Positions 7,873 to 16,728 of a stretch of 64,000 nucleotides of DNA are shown piece by piece. Source of the stretch: Blastococcus sp. TF02-8 (lineage in GTDB: Bacteria > Actinomycetota > Actinomycetes > Mycobacteriales > Geodermatophilaceae); assembly GCF_003319175.1 (NCBI RefSeq), contig NZ_QOHK01000003.1:1-64000 (forward strand), in the 5' to 3' direction. Every line of letters starts with the position of its first letter. Position 1 is the first letter of the stretch. The notes under the pieces are model-generated. The model did no database searches and was not told where the DNA came from. It was given only the letters and a program-made list of their open reading frames with translations. Made by a program: the position numbers and the translations under genes.

Positions 7873-10829
7873 GGTTGCACCGCCTGGAGGTGACGGCGTT
7901 CGGCCCGTTCGCCGGCACGGTGGAGGTCGATCTCGACGAGGTCGGTCGCGACGGCCTCTTCCTGCTCTGGGGCCCGACGGGCGCGGGCAAGACGACCCTG
8001 CTCGACGCCGTCGTCTTCGCCCTGTACGGCCGGGTACCCGGCGCCCGCGGCGAGGAGAAGCGGCTGCGCAGCGACCACGCCGAGCCGGGGATCCGCACCG
8101 AGGTCTCCTGCGAGCTGACCCTCGGCGAGGAACGGCTGCGCGTCGTGCGCCGCCCCGAGCAGCAGCGGCCGAAGAAGCGCGGTGAGGGCTGGGCGACCGA
8201 GCAGGCGCAGCTGCGGGTCTCCCGGCTCACCGACGGCGGCTGGGAACCGGTCAGCATCCGCATCGACGAGGGCTCCGAGCACCTGCGCACCCGGCTCGGG
8301 CTCGACGTGCACCAGTTCTGCCAGGTGGTCCTGCTGCCGCAGGGGGACTTCGCCCGGTTCCTGCGGGCCGAGCCCGAGCACCGGGCCGAGCTGCTGCGCA
8401 CCCTCTTCGACGTCGACCGGTTCGCCCGGGCCGAGGAGTGGCTGGCCGAGGAGCGGGCGCAGGCGCGGGAGCGCACCGCCGCTCACCGGGCCGAGCTGAG
8501 CACCCTGCTGGCCCGGGTCGCCCAGATCGCGGACGTCGACGTACCGGAGGAGCTCGCGCCCGAACTGGTCGGTGCCGCACCGGGGGCCCGGGTCCTGCCC
8601 TGGGTCGACGAGGTCGCCGCCGGGGCGCAGCGCCGACTGGCCGACGCCGAGGCGCGGGCCGAGGCGGCCGCGGCGGAGGTCGTGGCCACCGACGCGGAGC
8701 TGGCCGCCGCACGGGTGCTCCAGGAGCGGCACGCCCGACGGGACCAGGCCCTCACCGAGCTCGGCACGCTGGAGGAGAAGGCTCCGGCGCTGGCGCCGTT
8801 GCGCGAGGAGCGCGACGCCGGCCGGCGGGCCGAGCCGTTGCGCGACGTCCTGGTCGCCGCCGGTGCCGCCGCCGTCGCGGCCGAGCGCGCGGTCGGCGAA
8901 CTGGCAGCGGCCCGGGCGGCCTGGGAACCGGTCTCGGAGGGCCGCGAGGCCGGCGCTGCCACCGCGCGCGAGCTGCGCGACGCGGCCGCCGCCGCGCGCG
9001 CGTTGCTGCCGGAGGTCGACCGGGCCCAGGTCCTCGACCGGTCGATCACCGCCCTCGACCGCGACATCGCCGCGCTCGCCGGCCGGTGCGCGGCGGCGGA
9101 GGAGGCGCTGGCCGGCGTCCCCGCACGGGTGACCGCCCATGAGCAGCAGGTGGCCGAGGCCCGTGCCGCCGTCGCCGAGCTACCGGGCGCGCAGGCGGCG
9201 CTGGCCGCGGCCGAGTCGGCCCTGGCGGCGTGCCGTGCCGTCGAGCAGCTCGAGCGCCGCCTGGGGGCGCTCCGCGAGGAGGTCCGGGTCCGCCGCGACG
9301 AGCGGGCCGACGCGCGCGAGCGGTGGCTGGACCTGCGCGGTCGGCGGCTGGACGGCATGGCGGCCGAGCTGGCCGCGGGGCTCAGCGCGGGGAGCGACTG
9401 CCCGGTCTGCGGCGCCACGGAGCACCCCCGGCCGGCGACCGCGGCCGGGGAGCGGGTCACGGCGGCCGACGAGGACGCCGCCCGGACGAAGGCCGACGAG
9501 GCCGAGACGGCGCACACCGCGGCGACCGGACGGCTGGAGGCGGCCGAGCGGGACCTGGCCGCTCAGCTGGCCCTGGCCGGCGCCCTGCCGACGGTCGAGC
9601 AGGAAGCACGGGTCGGAGAGCTGGCCGCCCTCGTGCAGGCCACGGCGGGCCGAGCGGCCGGGCTCGCGCAGGCCGAGGCGGCCCTGCGCGAGCTCGTGGA
9701 GGAGCGCGAGCGGTCCGTTGCCCGGGTGGCGGCCGACCGCGAGGAGCTGCACGCGCGCCGGGCCGAGCGGGAGGCCGTGGCCGCCGCTGCGGCCGAGCTG
9801 CGGAAGCGTCTGGCGAGCGCGTGCGGGGAGGACGGCGACCTCGCCGGGCGGGTGGCCCGTCTGTCGGCCTCGGCCGCCGCCTGCGAGGCCGTGGTGGCCG
9901 CGGAGACCGAGGAGCTCCGCGCCCGGGTGCTGGCCGACGGCACCCGCCGCGCTGCCGAGGAGCGAGCGGCGGCGGCCGGGTTCGACGACCTGCTCGACGC
10001 CTCCGGGGCACTCCTGGAGGGCGGTCGGCTGGCGGCGCTGGACCGGCAGCTCGACCAGCACGACCAGCGGGTGGCGGTGCTCCGCGCGGTGCTGGAGGAG
10101 CCCGAGCTGGCCGACCTCGCCCCGCGTCCCGACATCGCCGCGCTCGAGGGGCGCTGCGCGGGGACGACGCGCCGCCGCGAGGAGGCGGTGGCCGACCTCG
10201 AGCGCGCCCGCCGCTGCACCAGCTCGCTGGCCGACCTCGTCGGCCGGGTCACCGCCGCGGAGCTCCGGCTCGCCGAGCTCCGCGACTGGGCCGACCAGGT
10301 GACCGGCCTCGCCGACCTGGCCCACGGCCGTGGCGCCAACACGCGACGCATGCGGTTGCAGTCCTTCGTCCTGGCCGCCCGGTTGGAGCAGGTCGCCGAG
10401 GTGGCCAGCCGGCGACTGCTCGACATGTCCGGCGGCCGGTACACGTTCCTGCACAGCGACGCGCAGGGCCGCAACGGCGCTCGCGGCGGCCTCGGTCTCG
10501 ACGTGTTCGACGAGTACACCGGTGCGCGCCGCCCGACCAAGACGCTCTCCGGGGGTGAGAGCTTCATGGCCTCGCTCGCCCTCGCCCTCGGCCTGGCCGA
10601 CGTGGTCACCGCCGAGACCGGAGGCGTGCGGATCGACACCCTCTTCGTCGACGAGGGGTTCGGCACCCTGGACGCCCAGGCGCTCGACGCCGTGATGACG
10701 GTCCTCGACGAGCTGCGCCGGGGCGGGCGGACGGTCGGCGTGATCAGCCACCTGGAGGAGCTGCGCACCCGCATCCCCACCCGCCTGGAGGTGCTCACCG
10801 GGCGGAACGGTTCGCGTCTGGCCGGCTGA
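7869..10829 (+). CDS. sbcC: Exonuclease SbcC, Rad50-type SMC ATPase subunit
   Basis: ATPase and DNA-tethering subunit of SbcCD. In the 986 residues the N-terminal ABC half carries Walker A GPTGAGKTT (about 35-43). Long Ala/Glu/Arg-rich coiled coils surround a zinc hook CPVC (C511, C514). The C-terminal half carries the ABC signature LSGGESF, Walker B LFVDEGFG and the D-loop TLD. The hook lies at the middle, as expected for two antiparallel coiled-coil arms. The very high Ala/Arg/Glu content of the arms creates many long spurious open frames on the other strands. It is coupled to sbcD by an ATGA overlap. Confidence 0.96.
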   Translation: MRLHRLEVTAFGPFAGTVEVDLDEVGRDGLFLLWGPTGAGKTTLLDAVVFALYGRVPGARGEEKRLRSDHAEPGIRTEVSCELTLGEERLRVVRRPEQQRPKKRGEGWATEQAQLRVSRLTDGGWEPVSIRIDEGSEHLRTRLGLDVHQFCQVVLLPQGDFARFLRAEPEHRAELLRTLFDVDRFARAEEWLAEERAQARERTAAHRAELSTLLARVAQIADVDVPEELAPELVGAAPGARVLPWVDEVAAGAQRRLADAEARAEAAAAEVVATDAELAAARVLQERHARRDQALTELGTLEEKAPALAPLREERDAGRRAEPLRDVLVAAGAAAVAAERAVGELAAARAAWEPVSEGREAGAATARELRDAAAAARALLPEVDRAQVLDRSITALDRDIAALAGRCAAAEEALAGVPARVTAHEQQVAEARAAVAELPGAQAALAAAESALAACRAVEQLERRLGALREEVRVRRDERADARERWLDLRGRRLDGMAAELAAGLSAGSDCPVCGATEHPRPATAAGERVTAADEDAARTKADEAETAHTAATGRLEAAERDLAAQLALAGALPTVEQEARVGELAALVQATAGRAAGLAQAEAALRELVEERERSVARVAADREELHARRAEREAVAAAAAELRKRLASACGEDGDLAGRVARLSASAAACEAVVAAETEELRARVLADGTRRAAEERAAAAGFDDLLDASGALLEGGRLAALDRQLDQHDQRVAVLRAVLEEPELADLAPRPDIAALEGRCAGTTRRREEAVADLERARRCTSSLADLVGRVTAAELRLAELRDWADQVTGLADLAHGRGANTRRMRLQSFVLAARLEQVAEVASRRLLDMSGGRYTFLHSDAQGRNGARGGLGLDVFDEYTGARRPTKTLSGGESFMASLALALGLADVVTAETGGVRIDTLFVDEGFGTLDAQALDAVMTVLDELRRGGRTVGVISHLEELRTRIPTRLEVLTGRNGSRLAG

Positions 10830-10904
10830 CTGCAGCAACTGGTCAGGCTGTTGGCAGTTCCGGCCAATACAGACTCGCCGCTTCGTGAGGTTCGTGGTCT
10901 GTTA

Positions 10905-10935
10905 CGAGTCGATAACTTTCAGTAGTTTCGACTCG
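10905..10935. promoter_or_regulatory. Perfect inverted repeat upstream of acyltransferase gene
   Basis: CGAGTCGA (10905-10912) and TCGACTCG (10928-10935) are perfect 8-base inverted copies around a 15-base AT-rich spacer that contains TAACTT. The spacer is much richer in A/T than the surroundings. It lies 54 bases before the acyltransferase start, so it could be an operator, a promoter with dyad symmetry, or a 5' hairpin. The 10830-10988 gap holds no gene. Confidence 0.45.
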
Positions 10936-10988
10936 AGAGACGGCGGGATCATTCCTCTCCGCCGACGACACCACCTGCGAGGCCATCC

Positions 10989-12431
10989 TTGTCGATCGAC
11001 ACCCTTCAGCGCACCAGTGCACCGAGCGGTGCGGTCGCCACCGCTCGCGTCGGTCGGCGTCCCGACGTGCACGCGCTGACCGGACTGCGAATCGTCGCCG
11101 CCAGTTGGGTCGTGCTGTACCACTTCCAGGCATACCTGTGGCCAGTTACCGACCAACTGCCGTTCGTGCGCCCCATCCTGCAGGCCGGATGGACCGGTGT
11201 GGAGCTCTTCTTCGCGCTCAGCGGCTTCGTGATCGCCCGCGGTTACGTCGACCAATGCGGTCGGCGCTGGGACACCCGGCTGGCTCTGCGTTTCGTGTTC
11301 AACCGGTTCGCCCGCGTCTGGCCCGCCTATGCGGTGGTGACACTCCTCGCGCTGTCGTGGATGGTGGTCGCCAGCGGATACGGCCTCCGGACCGACGTCG
11401 TCGCGCCCCACCCGCCCATGGACGTGCAGCACCTGTTCCGCCAGCTGACCATGACGCAGATGTGGGGGGCGGACTCCCTGGTCGGCGCCAGTTACAACCC
11501 TCCGGGTTGGTCGATCAGCGCGGAGTGGGCGGCCTACCTCAGCTTCCCGCTGCTAGCGCTCCTCGCCCGGCCGTTGCGCCGGCTCCACCCGCTCGTCACG
11601 CTGCTCGCCGCGGTCCTGGCGACCCTTCCGCTCTTTCTCCCGGCCTTCCTCTACGGGCCCCATGACACCGAGGTCAGTTGGGTCTTCCGCATCGCAGCCT
11701 GCTTCGTCGCCGGAGTGCTCGCCTCGGTGGCCGTCGACGGATTGGAGGGGCGGCGGTACGCGGACTCCTTGGGCTTGTTCCTCTCGGTCACCTCCCTCTC
11801 GGCGATCCTGTTCATCTGCTGGTGGAACAGCTGGCGCCGAGCAGGGGACTTCACGATCGACTTCGCGGGCGTCGTCACGCTCTGCTACCCCTTGTTGATC
11901 GTCGGTCTGACGCTCACTCACCGGGGACCTGCCCGGCTTCTGGCCCGCAGGCCCTTGGTCTACGGCGGGCGCATCTCCTACTGTCTGTACCTGGTCCACT
12001 TCGTGGTGCAGGAGGTGGTCATCACCGCGGTGTGGCGTCAGCAGGAGCAGATCGGGGTCATGACCCCGGGGCTGGCGCTGGCGGCCCCCGTGATGCTGCT
12101 GGCCTCGGGACTTGCGGCCGCTGCGCTGCACCACGGTGTGGAGGAGCCGGCCCGCAAGCGTCTGTTGGCGCTGTGGCAGCGGGTCGTCGAGGGCGGTCGA
12201 GGCGACCGTCGCGAGCAGCTCACGCCTCCGGTGGAGGTCTCTGAGACGCCAGCCTCGCTGGTGCCGGAGCCGCGCCGTCTGATCGAGTCGCCCACGGAGC
12301 GGCTCCTGCTGACCGGTGGCGACTTCGACCGGCACAGCAACGCCGCCCCGGGGGCCCACCGAGGGTCGGCGTTGCGCCCTCACAGCCGCGCCGCGCGGAC
12401 CGGGGCGGGCCGGCACAGCTCAGAACTCTGA
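10989..12431 (+). CDS. Acyltransferase 3 family membrane protein (OafA/YrhL-like)
   Basis: Integral membrane O-acyltransferases of this family acetylate or succinylate surface glycans, lipids or antibiotics. The 480-residue protein begins the family domain at about residue 27 with ALTGLRIVAASWVVLYHF. It has the diagnostic FFALSGFVIARGYV segment and about ten hydrophobic helices up to residue 385. A hydrophilic 95-residue C-terminal tail follows with no SGNH motif. The start is a TTG with GAGG 8 bases upstream; this is uncertain because no ATG/GTG fits before the conserved domain. It ends convergently 40 bases from a lipoprotein gene. Confidence 0.85.
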   Translation: MSIDTLQRTSAPSGAVATARVGRRPDVHALTGLRIVAASWVVLYHFQAYLWPVTDQLPFVRPILQAGWTGVELFFALSGFVIARGYVDQCGRRWDTRLALRFVFNRFARVWPAYAVVTLLALSWMVVASGYGLRTDVVAPHPPMDVQHLFRQLTMTQMWGADSLVGASYNPPGWSISAEWAAYLSFPLLALLARPLRRLHPLVTLLAAVLATLPLFLPAFLYGPHDTEVSWVFRIAACFVAGVLASVAVDGLEGRRYADSLGLFLSVTSLSAILFICWWNSWRRAGDFTIDFAGVVTLCYPLLIVGLTLTHRGPARLLARRPLVYGGRISYCLYLVHFVVQEVVITAVWRQQEQIGVMTPGLALAAPVMLLASGLAAAALHHGVEEPARKRLLALWQRVVEGGRGDRREQLTPPVEVSETPASLVPEPRRLIESPTERLLLTGGDFDRHSNAAPGAHRGSALRPHSRAARTGAGRHSSEL

Positions 12432-12433
12432 AC

Positions 12434-12463
12434 CCCGGAGGAGCAGCACCGCGTTGCTCCGGG
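12434..12463. terminator. Hairpin between convergent genes
   Basis: CCCGGAG (12434-12440) pairs with CTCCGGG (12457-12463) in the 40-base gap between the convergent acyltransferase and hydrolase genes. There is no T tract. It is probably bidirectional. Confidence 0.5.
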
Positions 12464-12471
12464 CGCTGCGG

Positions 12472-13335
12472 TCAGTCTTCTGTCGCGGCGTCGAAGAAGG
12501 CCTGGATCTGGTCCAGCCGAAAATTCGATGCGTCGCCGTGCTCGCCGATCGTGTCGACGAGCACGGCGGTACCGCCGCCCTCTCGCACCTGCTGAGCGCA
12601 GACGGCCGCGTTGCGGACCTTGGCGACGAGGGTGTCCTGGTCGGATGCCCACGCGATGAGCGGGACCGAGCCGTCGAGATCGACGGGGGAGAGCTCGTCC
12701 AGCAGGGCCTGCGGAGCCGAACCTCCGGCGGCCTGGATGGAGGGGCCGAAGGCCGTCAGCATGGAGGACACGTCGCACACCGGGTAGACCCCGGCCAGGG
12801 CCCTGACATCGTCCAGGACGCCGGGGGCGGTCAGCCGGGCCGCCGGCAGGCCTCCCATCGACTCGCCGATGAGGAACACTGTCGACGTGGCCGTCTCCTC
12901 CCGCGCCAGAGCCACCAGCGCCTGGTAGTCCGCAACGCTGATGTCGTTGCCCCACGCGTCGCCGTGCGCGTCGCTTGCCGCAACCGTGTACCCGGCCTCG
13001 ACCAGCCCGGCGACGAGGTCGGACCGGCCCCGGTCCCCCACGGCGAGCAGCTGGTCGACGGTTTGGCCGGCGCCGTGCGCGTACACCACCAGCCGTCCGT
13101 TCGAACGCTCGGGCACGAGGAGCAGCGATGGCTGGCCACGGACCGTCAGGCGGTGTGTGCCCGCCGGGAGGCGGGGTCTCTCGGCGGCCGTCGACCGCGA
13201 CTCCGTGGCCTTCTCGGCGCCGCCGGGCGGGCTGGCCGGCCCAGCTGCCGAGCACCCGCCGGCCAGGAGACCGGTGATCAGGAGGGCTCCTGCCCACGAG
13301 GACGGGCGCGGACGCACGGACGAGAGCGCTGCCAT
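12472..13335 (-). CDS. Alpha/beta-hydrolase lipoprotein
   Basis: The 287-residue protein has a lipoprotein signal peptide (lipobox LAGGC, Cys28), a Ser/Ala/Pro-rich linker and an alpha/beta-hydrolase domain. Visible features are the HGAG oxyanion strand (about 87-90), the nucleophile elbow GESMGG (Ser159), an Asp in ASDQDT and a His in GEHGD that complete a triad. The enzyme should be tethered outside the membrane. Substrate is unknown; an ester on a surface glycan or lipid is possible. It follows the LGFP-repeat gene by 36 bases on the same strand and is probably the last gene of that operon. The AGGAG upstream of the ATG is about 13 bases away, so the start could be slightly different. Confidence 0.85.
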   Translation of the reverse strand: MAALSSVRPRPSSWAGALLITGLLAGGCSAAGPASPPGGAEKATESRSTAAERPRLPAGTHRLTVRGQPSLLLVPERSNGRLVVYAHGAGQTVDQLLAVGDRGRSDLVAGLVEAGYTVAASDAHGDAWGNDISVADYQALVALAREETATSTVFLIGESMGGLPAARLTAPGVLDDVRALAGVYPVCDVSSMLTAFGPSIQAAGGSAPQALLDELSPVDLDGSVPLIAWASDQDTLVAKVRNAAVCAQQVREGGGTAVLVDTIGEHGDASNFRLDQIQAFFDAATED

Positions 13336-13371
13336 CGGCGAGCCGTGCTCCTCTGGGCAGTCGGCGGCGCG

Positions 13372-15984
13372 TCAGCCCGTCTGGGTGACGACCCCGGTGG
13401 TCGAGTTCCACGACAGGATCCCACGCTGGAACGTCTGCGTGGTGGTCCCACCGGATGTGACGGGGTTGGCGGTGGGGTATCCGAGGGGGCCGTTCTCCCA
13501 GCCGCGGGCACCCCAGGCGTCGCGGATGGCCCCGGCGACGTAGGCGGTGCCGGCGGGGGAGCTGTAGAGGGTGCCGCCCTGGAACAGCTGACCGCAGCCA
13601 CTGTTGCGCAGACCGCAGACCTGCTCCAGGACGGGGTATCCGAGCGTTCCGTCCTGGGCGCCGAGGGTCGACCAGGCGGAGGCGAGGGTGCCGGAGACCT
13701 GGCGGGCGCCGGTGCCGGGGCTGGACCAGAGGGTGCCGCCCTGGAAGGTCTGCTGGCAGCCGCCGCCGGTCAGTCCGCAGACGGGGTTGGCGGTGGGGTA
13801 TCCGAGGGGGCCGTTCTCCCAGCCTCGGGCACCCCAGGCGTCGCGGATGGCCCCGGCGACGTAGGCGGTGCCGGCGGGGGAGCTGTAGAGGGTGCCGCCC
13901 TGGAACAGCTGACCGCAGCCACTGTTGCGCAGACCGCAGACCTGCTCCAGGACGGGGTATCCGAGCGTTCCGTCCTGGGCGCCGAGGGTCGACCAGGCGG
14001 AGGCGAGGGTGCCGGAGACCTGGCGGGCGCCGGTGCCGGGGCTGGACCAGAGGGTGCCGCCCTGGAAGGTCTGCTGGCAGCCGCCGCCGGTCAGTCCGCA
14101 GACCGGGTTGGCGGTGGGGAAACCCAGGGCACCATTCTCCCGGCGCTGGGCCGTCCATGCCTCCTGGATCGCCCCGCTGACGTAGAAGGTCCCCGTCGGG
14201 GAGGTGAGCATGGTGCCGCCCTGGAAGACCTGACCGCAGCCGCCAGCCAGGCCGCACTCCGGCTCGTTCACGGGATACCCGAGCACGCCGTTCTCGTGCT
14301 GCAGGGAGGCCCATGCGCCGGCGATCGCACCGGACACCGACGCGGTGCCGGAGGCAGGCGAACGGTAGACGGTGCCGCCCTGGAAGACCTGACCGCAGCC
14401 GCCGTCCTTGAGCCCGCAGACCTCGTCGGACGTCGGGTAGCCGAGTCTGCCGAGTTCGAAGCCGGCGTTCTGCCAGGCGGCGAGGATGCTGCCGGAGAGG
14501 GCTCGCGTGCCGCCGACCGGGCTCGAGTAGATGGAACCGCCCTGGAAGCTCTGGCCGCAGCCGGTGTCCTTGAGGCCGCAGACGGTGTCGGTGGTGGGGT
14601 AGCCGAGAGTGCCCTGCTCCCACCGCTGCGCCGCCCACGCAGAAGCGATCGGACCGGTGACGGTGTGTGCGCCCGAGGGGGTCGACGAGTAGATCGAACC
14701 GCCCTGGAAGGACTGCCAACAGCCGCCGTCCTTGAGGCCACAGGCGGTATCGGTCAGTGGGTAGCCGAGAGGTCCGTTCTCGTAGACGAGCGAGCCGTAC
14801 TTCTCCTGGACGGCGCCATATACCAGGCGCGCGCCGCTGTTCGGGCTCCAGTAGATGGCCCCGGTCTGGAAGGACTGCACGCAGCCGCCGTCCCGCAGGC
14901 CGCAGATGACCTCGGTCGTGGGGTAGCCGAAGCCCCCGTTCTCCCAGTCCACGGAGCCCCACTTGTCACGGATGGGGCCGGTGGTCACGTGCGCGCCCGA
15001 TCGCGGTGACCAGTAGATGGCGCCGCCTTCGTAGCCCTGAGCGCAGCCGCCGTCCCGCAGGCCGCAGATGACACCCCCGATGGGGTCGCCCAGGGTGCCG
15101 GACGGCCCGCCCATCGAGTTGTACCGGTCGGCGACGGCGCTGCCGCCGGGGGCCTGGGTCGAGCCGAACCAGTCGGTGTAGTACAGCCAGAAGTTGCGGT
15201 TCCCGTAGGAGGAACAGGAGTTCCCCGTCCCGTAGCCGGCGTTCAGCGCGGCGCTGTTGGGCACGTACGGGGTGTAGATGTACAGGCCGGCCGTCGCCTG
15301 GTTGGCGATGTAGACCGGCGTCCGACCGCAGGCCGTGTTCGGGTGGTAGAGGACGTTGCTCGTCTGGCCGGCGCGGAAGCCGTAGTTGCTGGGCGTGGCT
15401 GCGTACTTCTGGTATTGCCACGCCGCCCGGTAGAGCTGGTTCATGAGCCCGGCGTAGGTGGGGTCGCAGCCACCGTTGGCGCTGTCCGGGCATGCGTAGC
15501 CCGTCGCCCGCTCGTACTTCTTCAGCGTGGGACGGGTCGCCGTGACAAGACCCATTTCCTTCTGCAGCAGGACCAGGAGGACCCGCGGGTTGACGCGGCA
15601 GGACCACGCGACCTTGGAGATGATCGTCGCAGCGGTCTCATTTGGTGCCGCCACGTAGCCGTTGCAGAGCCTGTCGCCGGTGCGGGTGGTCGTGGTGACC
15701 CGGTAATCCTTGAGGCACGGGGCCTCACCGGCGACGCAGCTGCGACCCTTGTAGTCCAGGAACGCCTGGATCCCGGCCACGTCCATCGACGACGGGTCGA
15801 AGAAGATCGTGTCGGCGATGATGTTCCCGGGCTGGAACTGACCCAGATCGGCCGCCGTCTCGAGGTCGGGCGCGGGAGGAGGTGCCTGTTGCTCTCGGGC
15901 GACCCCCAGGAGGAGCGTGCTGAGGGTGAGGATCGCAACCAGAGCGGTCAGTGCCCTGCGTGCAGTGGTGGCTGCCCGGATCAC
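13372..15984 (-). CDS. Secreted LGFP-repeat protein with conserved N-terminal QKE domain
   Basis: 870 residues. An N-terminal hydrophobic segment (about 8-27) acts as signal peptide or anchor. Residues about 50-270 form a domain seen in actinobacterial proteins often labelled hemagglutinin or cell-wall-binding; its conserved stretches are VLLVLLQKEMGLVT, ANQATAGLYIYTPY and YGNRNFWLYYTDWFG, with several paired cysteines. Eleven LGFP repeats of 53-54 residues follow to the end (LGYPTTD-type cores). All but the last carry CGL...GC cysteine pairs that could form disulphides. Repeats 7-8 and 9-10 derive from a 321-base tandem duplication. The GTG at 15984 overlaps the upstream stop as GTGA. Likely a cell-wall adhesin or wall-modifying protein; activity unproven. 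Confidence 0.88.
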   Translation of the reverse strand: MIRAATTARRALTALVAILTLSTLLLGVAREQQAPPPAPDLETAADLGQFQPGNIIADTIFFDPSSMDVAGIQAFLDYKGRSCVAGEAPCLKDYRVTTTTRTGDRLCNGYVAAPNETAATIISKVAWSCRVNPRVLLVLLQKEMGLVTATRPTLKKYERATGYACPDSANGGCDPTYAGLMNQLYRAAWQYQKYAATPSNYGFRAGQTSNVLYHPNTACGRTPVYIANQATAGLYIYTPYVPNSAALNAGYGTGNSCSSYGNRNFWLYYTDWFGSTQAPGGSAVADRYNSMGGPSGTLGDPIGGVICGLRDGGCAQGYEGGAIYWSPRSGAHVTTGPIRDKWGSVDWENGGFGYPTTEVICGLRDGGCVQSFQTGAIYWSPNSGARLVYGAVQEKYGSLVYENGPLGYPLTDTACGLKDGGCWQSFQGGSIYSSTPSGAHTVTGPIASAWAAQRWEQGTLGYPTTDTVCGLKDTGCGQSFQGGSIYSSPVGGTRALSGSILAAWQNAGFELGRLGYPTSDEVCGLKDGGCGQVFQGGTVYRSPASGTASVSGAIAGAWASLQHENGVLGYPVNEPECGLAGGCGQVFQGGTMLTSPTGTFYVSGAIQEAWTAQRRENGALGFPTANPVCGLTGGGCQQTFQGGTLWSSPGTGARQVSGTLASAWSTLGAQDGTLGYPVLEQVCGLRNSGCGQLFQGGTLYSSPAGTAYVAGAIRDAWGARGWENGPLGYPTANPVCGLTGGGCQQTFQGGTLWSSPGTGARQVSGTLASAWSTLGAQDGTLGYPVLEQVCGLRNSGCGQLFQGGTLYSSPAGTAYVAGAIRDAWGARGWENGPLGYPTANPVTSGGTTTQTFQRGILSWNSTTGVVTQTG
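13461..14102 (-). repeat. 321-bp tandem duplication inside the LGFP gene
   Basis: Bases 13461-13781 and 13782-14102 are identical except for one substitution near 13504/13825. The period of 321 bases is 107 codons, exactly two LGFP repeats, so the frame is kept. The single difference is synonymous and the two encoded blocks are identical in protein sequence. Similarity stops about 17 bases into the next unit. This indicates a recent in-frame duplication. Confidence 0.95.
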
Positions 15985-16532
15985 GGGATGACCACCTCCG
16001 CCGTCGAGGAGGCCTCGTCGACAGTCGCGGACCGATAGGTCACCGTCGCGCTCCACGTGCCGGCGTCGAGCGGGCCGGCGACCTGGAGCAGGTCGCAGAC
16101 GGTCGTCGTGGCGTCGCTGGAGGCCGAGCTCGTCGCCGTCGCCGTCGTCCCGTCCCGCTTCAGCAGGAGGGTGCAGGTGCCGCCGTCTTCGACCAGGCCG
16201 GCGACGTAGCCGTTCACCTGCACGCTCGAGCTCGGGCGGTCCCAGGTGGCCAAGGAGATGATCACGTCGGTCCGCGAGCCGTCAGTGACCGCGGGCGGAT
16301 CGGTGGCCACGTCCGTGGGTTCCGCCGACCGCTCCCAGGCGTCGGCAGGCGAGGTCGCCTGGTCCACCGCGACGGGAGTGACGTCGGTGGCCGGGGTGCT
16401 CGATCCAGGAGCAGAAGCCGACCGATCTGGCCTGTCGGGGGCGACGGCCATGGCGGCGACGCCCGTCCCGATCACCCCCAACCCGAGGATGGTTCCCGTG
16501 ATGACGAGGCGGCGCCTCCGGGTTGTACGCAC
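15981..16532 (-). CDS. Small membrane-anchored or secreted protein of unknown function
   Basis: 183 residues. An Arg-rich N-terminus (MRTTRRRRL) precedes a hydrophobic segment at about 9-29, giving a signal anchor or signal peptide. A Ser/Thr/Pro/Asp-rich linker follows to about residue 85. The C-terminal 95 residues look like a beta-sandwich (alternating hydrophobics, two cysteines in GGTCTLLL and TTVCDLL that could pair). I recognise no catalytic motif. It is the first gene of the operon with the LGFP protein, whose GTG overlaps its stop (GTGA), so a partner or anchoring role for that protein is plausible. It is divergent from purK across about 196 bases (16533-16728), where I see no gene. 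Confidence 0.75.
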   Translation of the reverse strand: MRTTRRRRLVITGTILGLGVIGTGVAAMAVAPDRPDRSASAPGSSTPATDVTPVAVDQATSPADAWERSAEPTDVATDPPAVTDGSRTDVIISLATWDRPSSSVQVNGYVAGLVEDGGTCTLLLKRDGTTATATSSASSDATTTVCDLLQVAGPLDAGTWSATVTYRSATVDEASSTAEVVIP

Positions 16533-16728
16533 GAGGTCCCCCCAGCTTGGAGCAGGCGGTCGAGCTCTCCGATGTCGCTCCGTGCGCGCAGGGGGACGTC
16601 CGCCGTGGTTCAGGAGGTGAGCCTACCCGCATCCGTGACGAATCGTGAGCATTTCGGCACGCACAGATACATGTGCTCCGCGGGAGCCCGCAGCGCCGGA
16701 CATGCGACCGGTGGGGGAAGATCGCCCG

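Noticed and set aside
8438-10558. Several long frames on both strands inside sbcC
   Set aside because: They arise from Ala/Arg/Glu coiled-coil codons; sbcC has all Rad50 motifs and a central zinc hook.
13461-14102. Repeat cluster considered as CRISPR or other array
   Set aside because: Units are 321 bases, coding and directly abutting, with no spacers; they are LGFP codons.
12316-15009. 897-residue + strand frame with internal repeats
   Set aside because: Antisense shadow of the LGFP gene; its repeats only mirror the LGFP repeats.
16645-16728. Longer N-terminus for PurK
   Set aside because: Not conserved and no ribosome-binding site; the GTG at 16729 has GGGGGAAG at ideal spacing.
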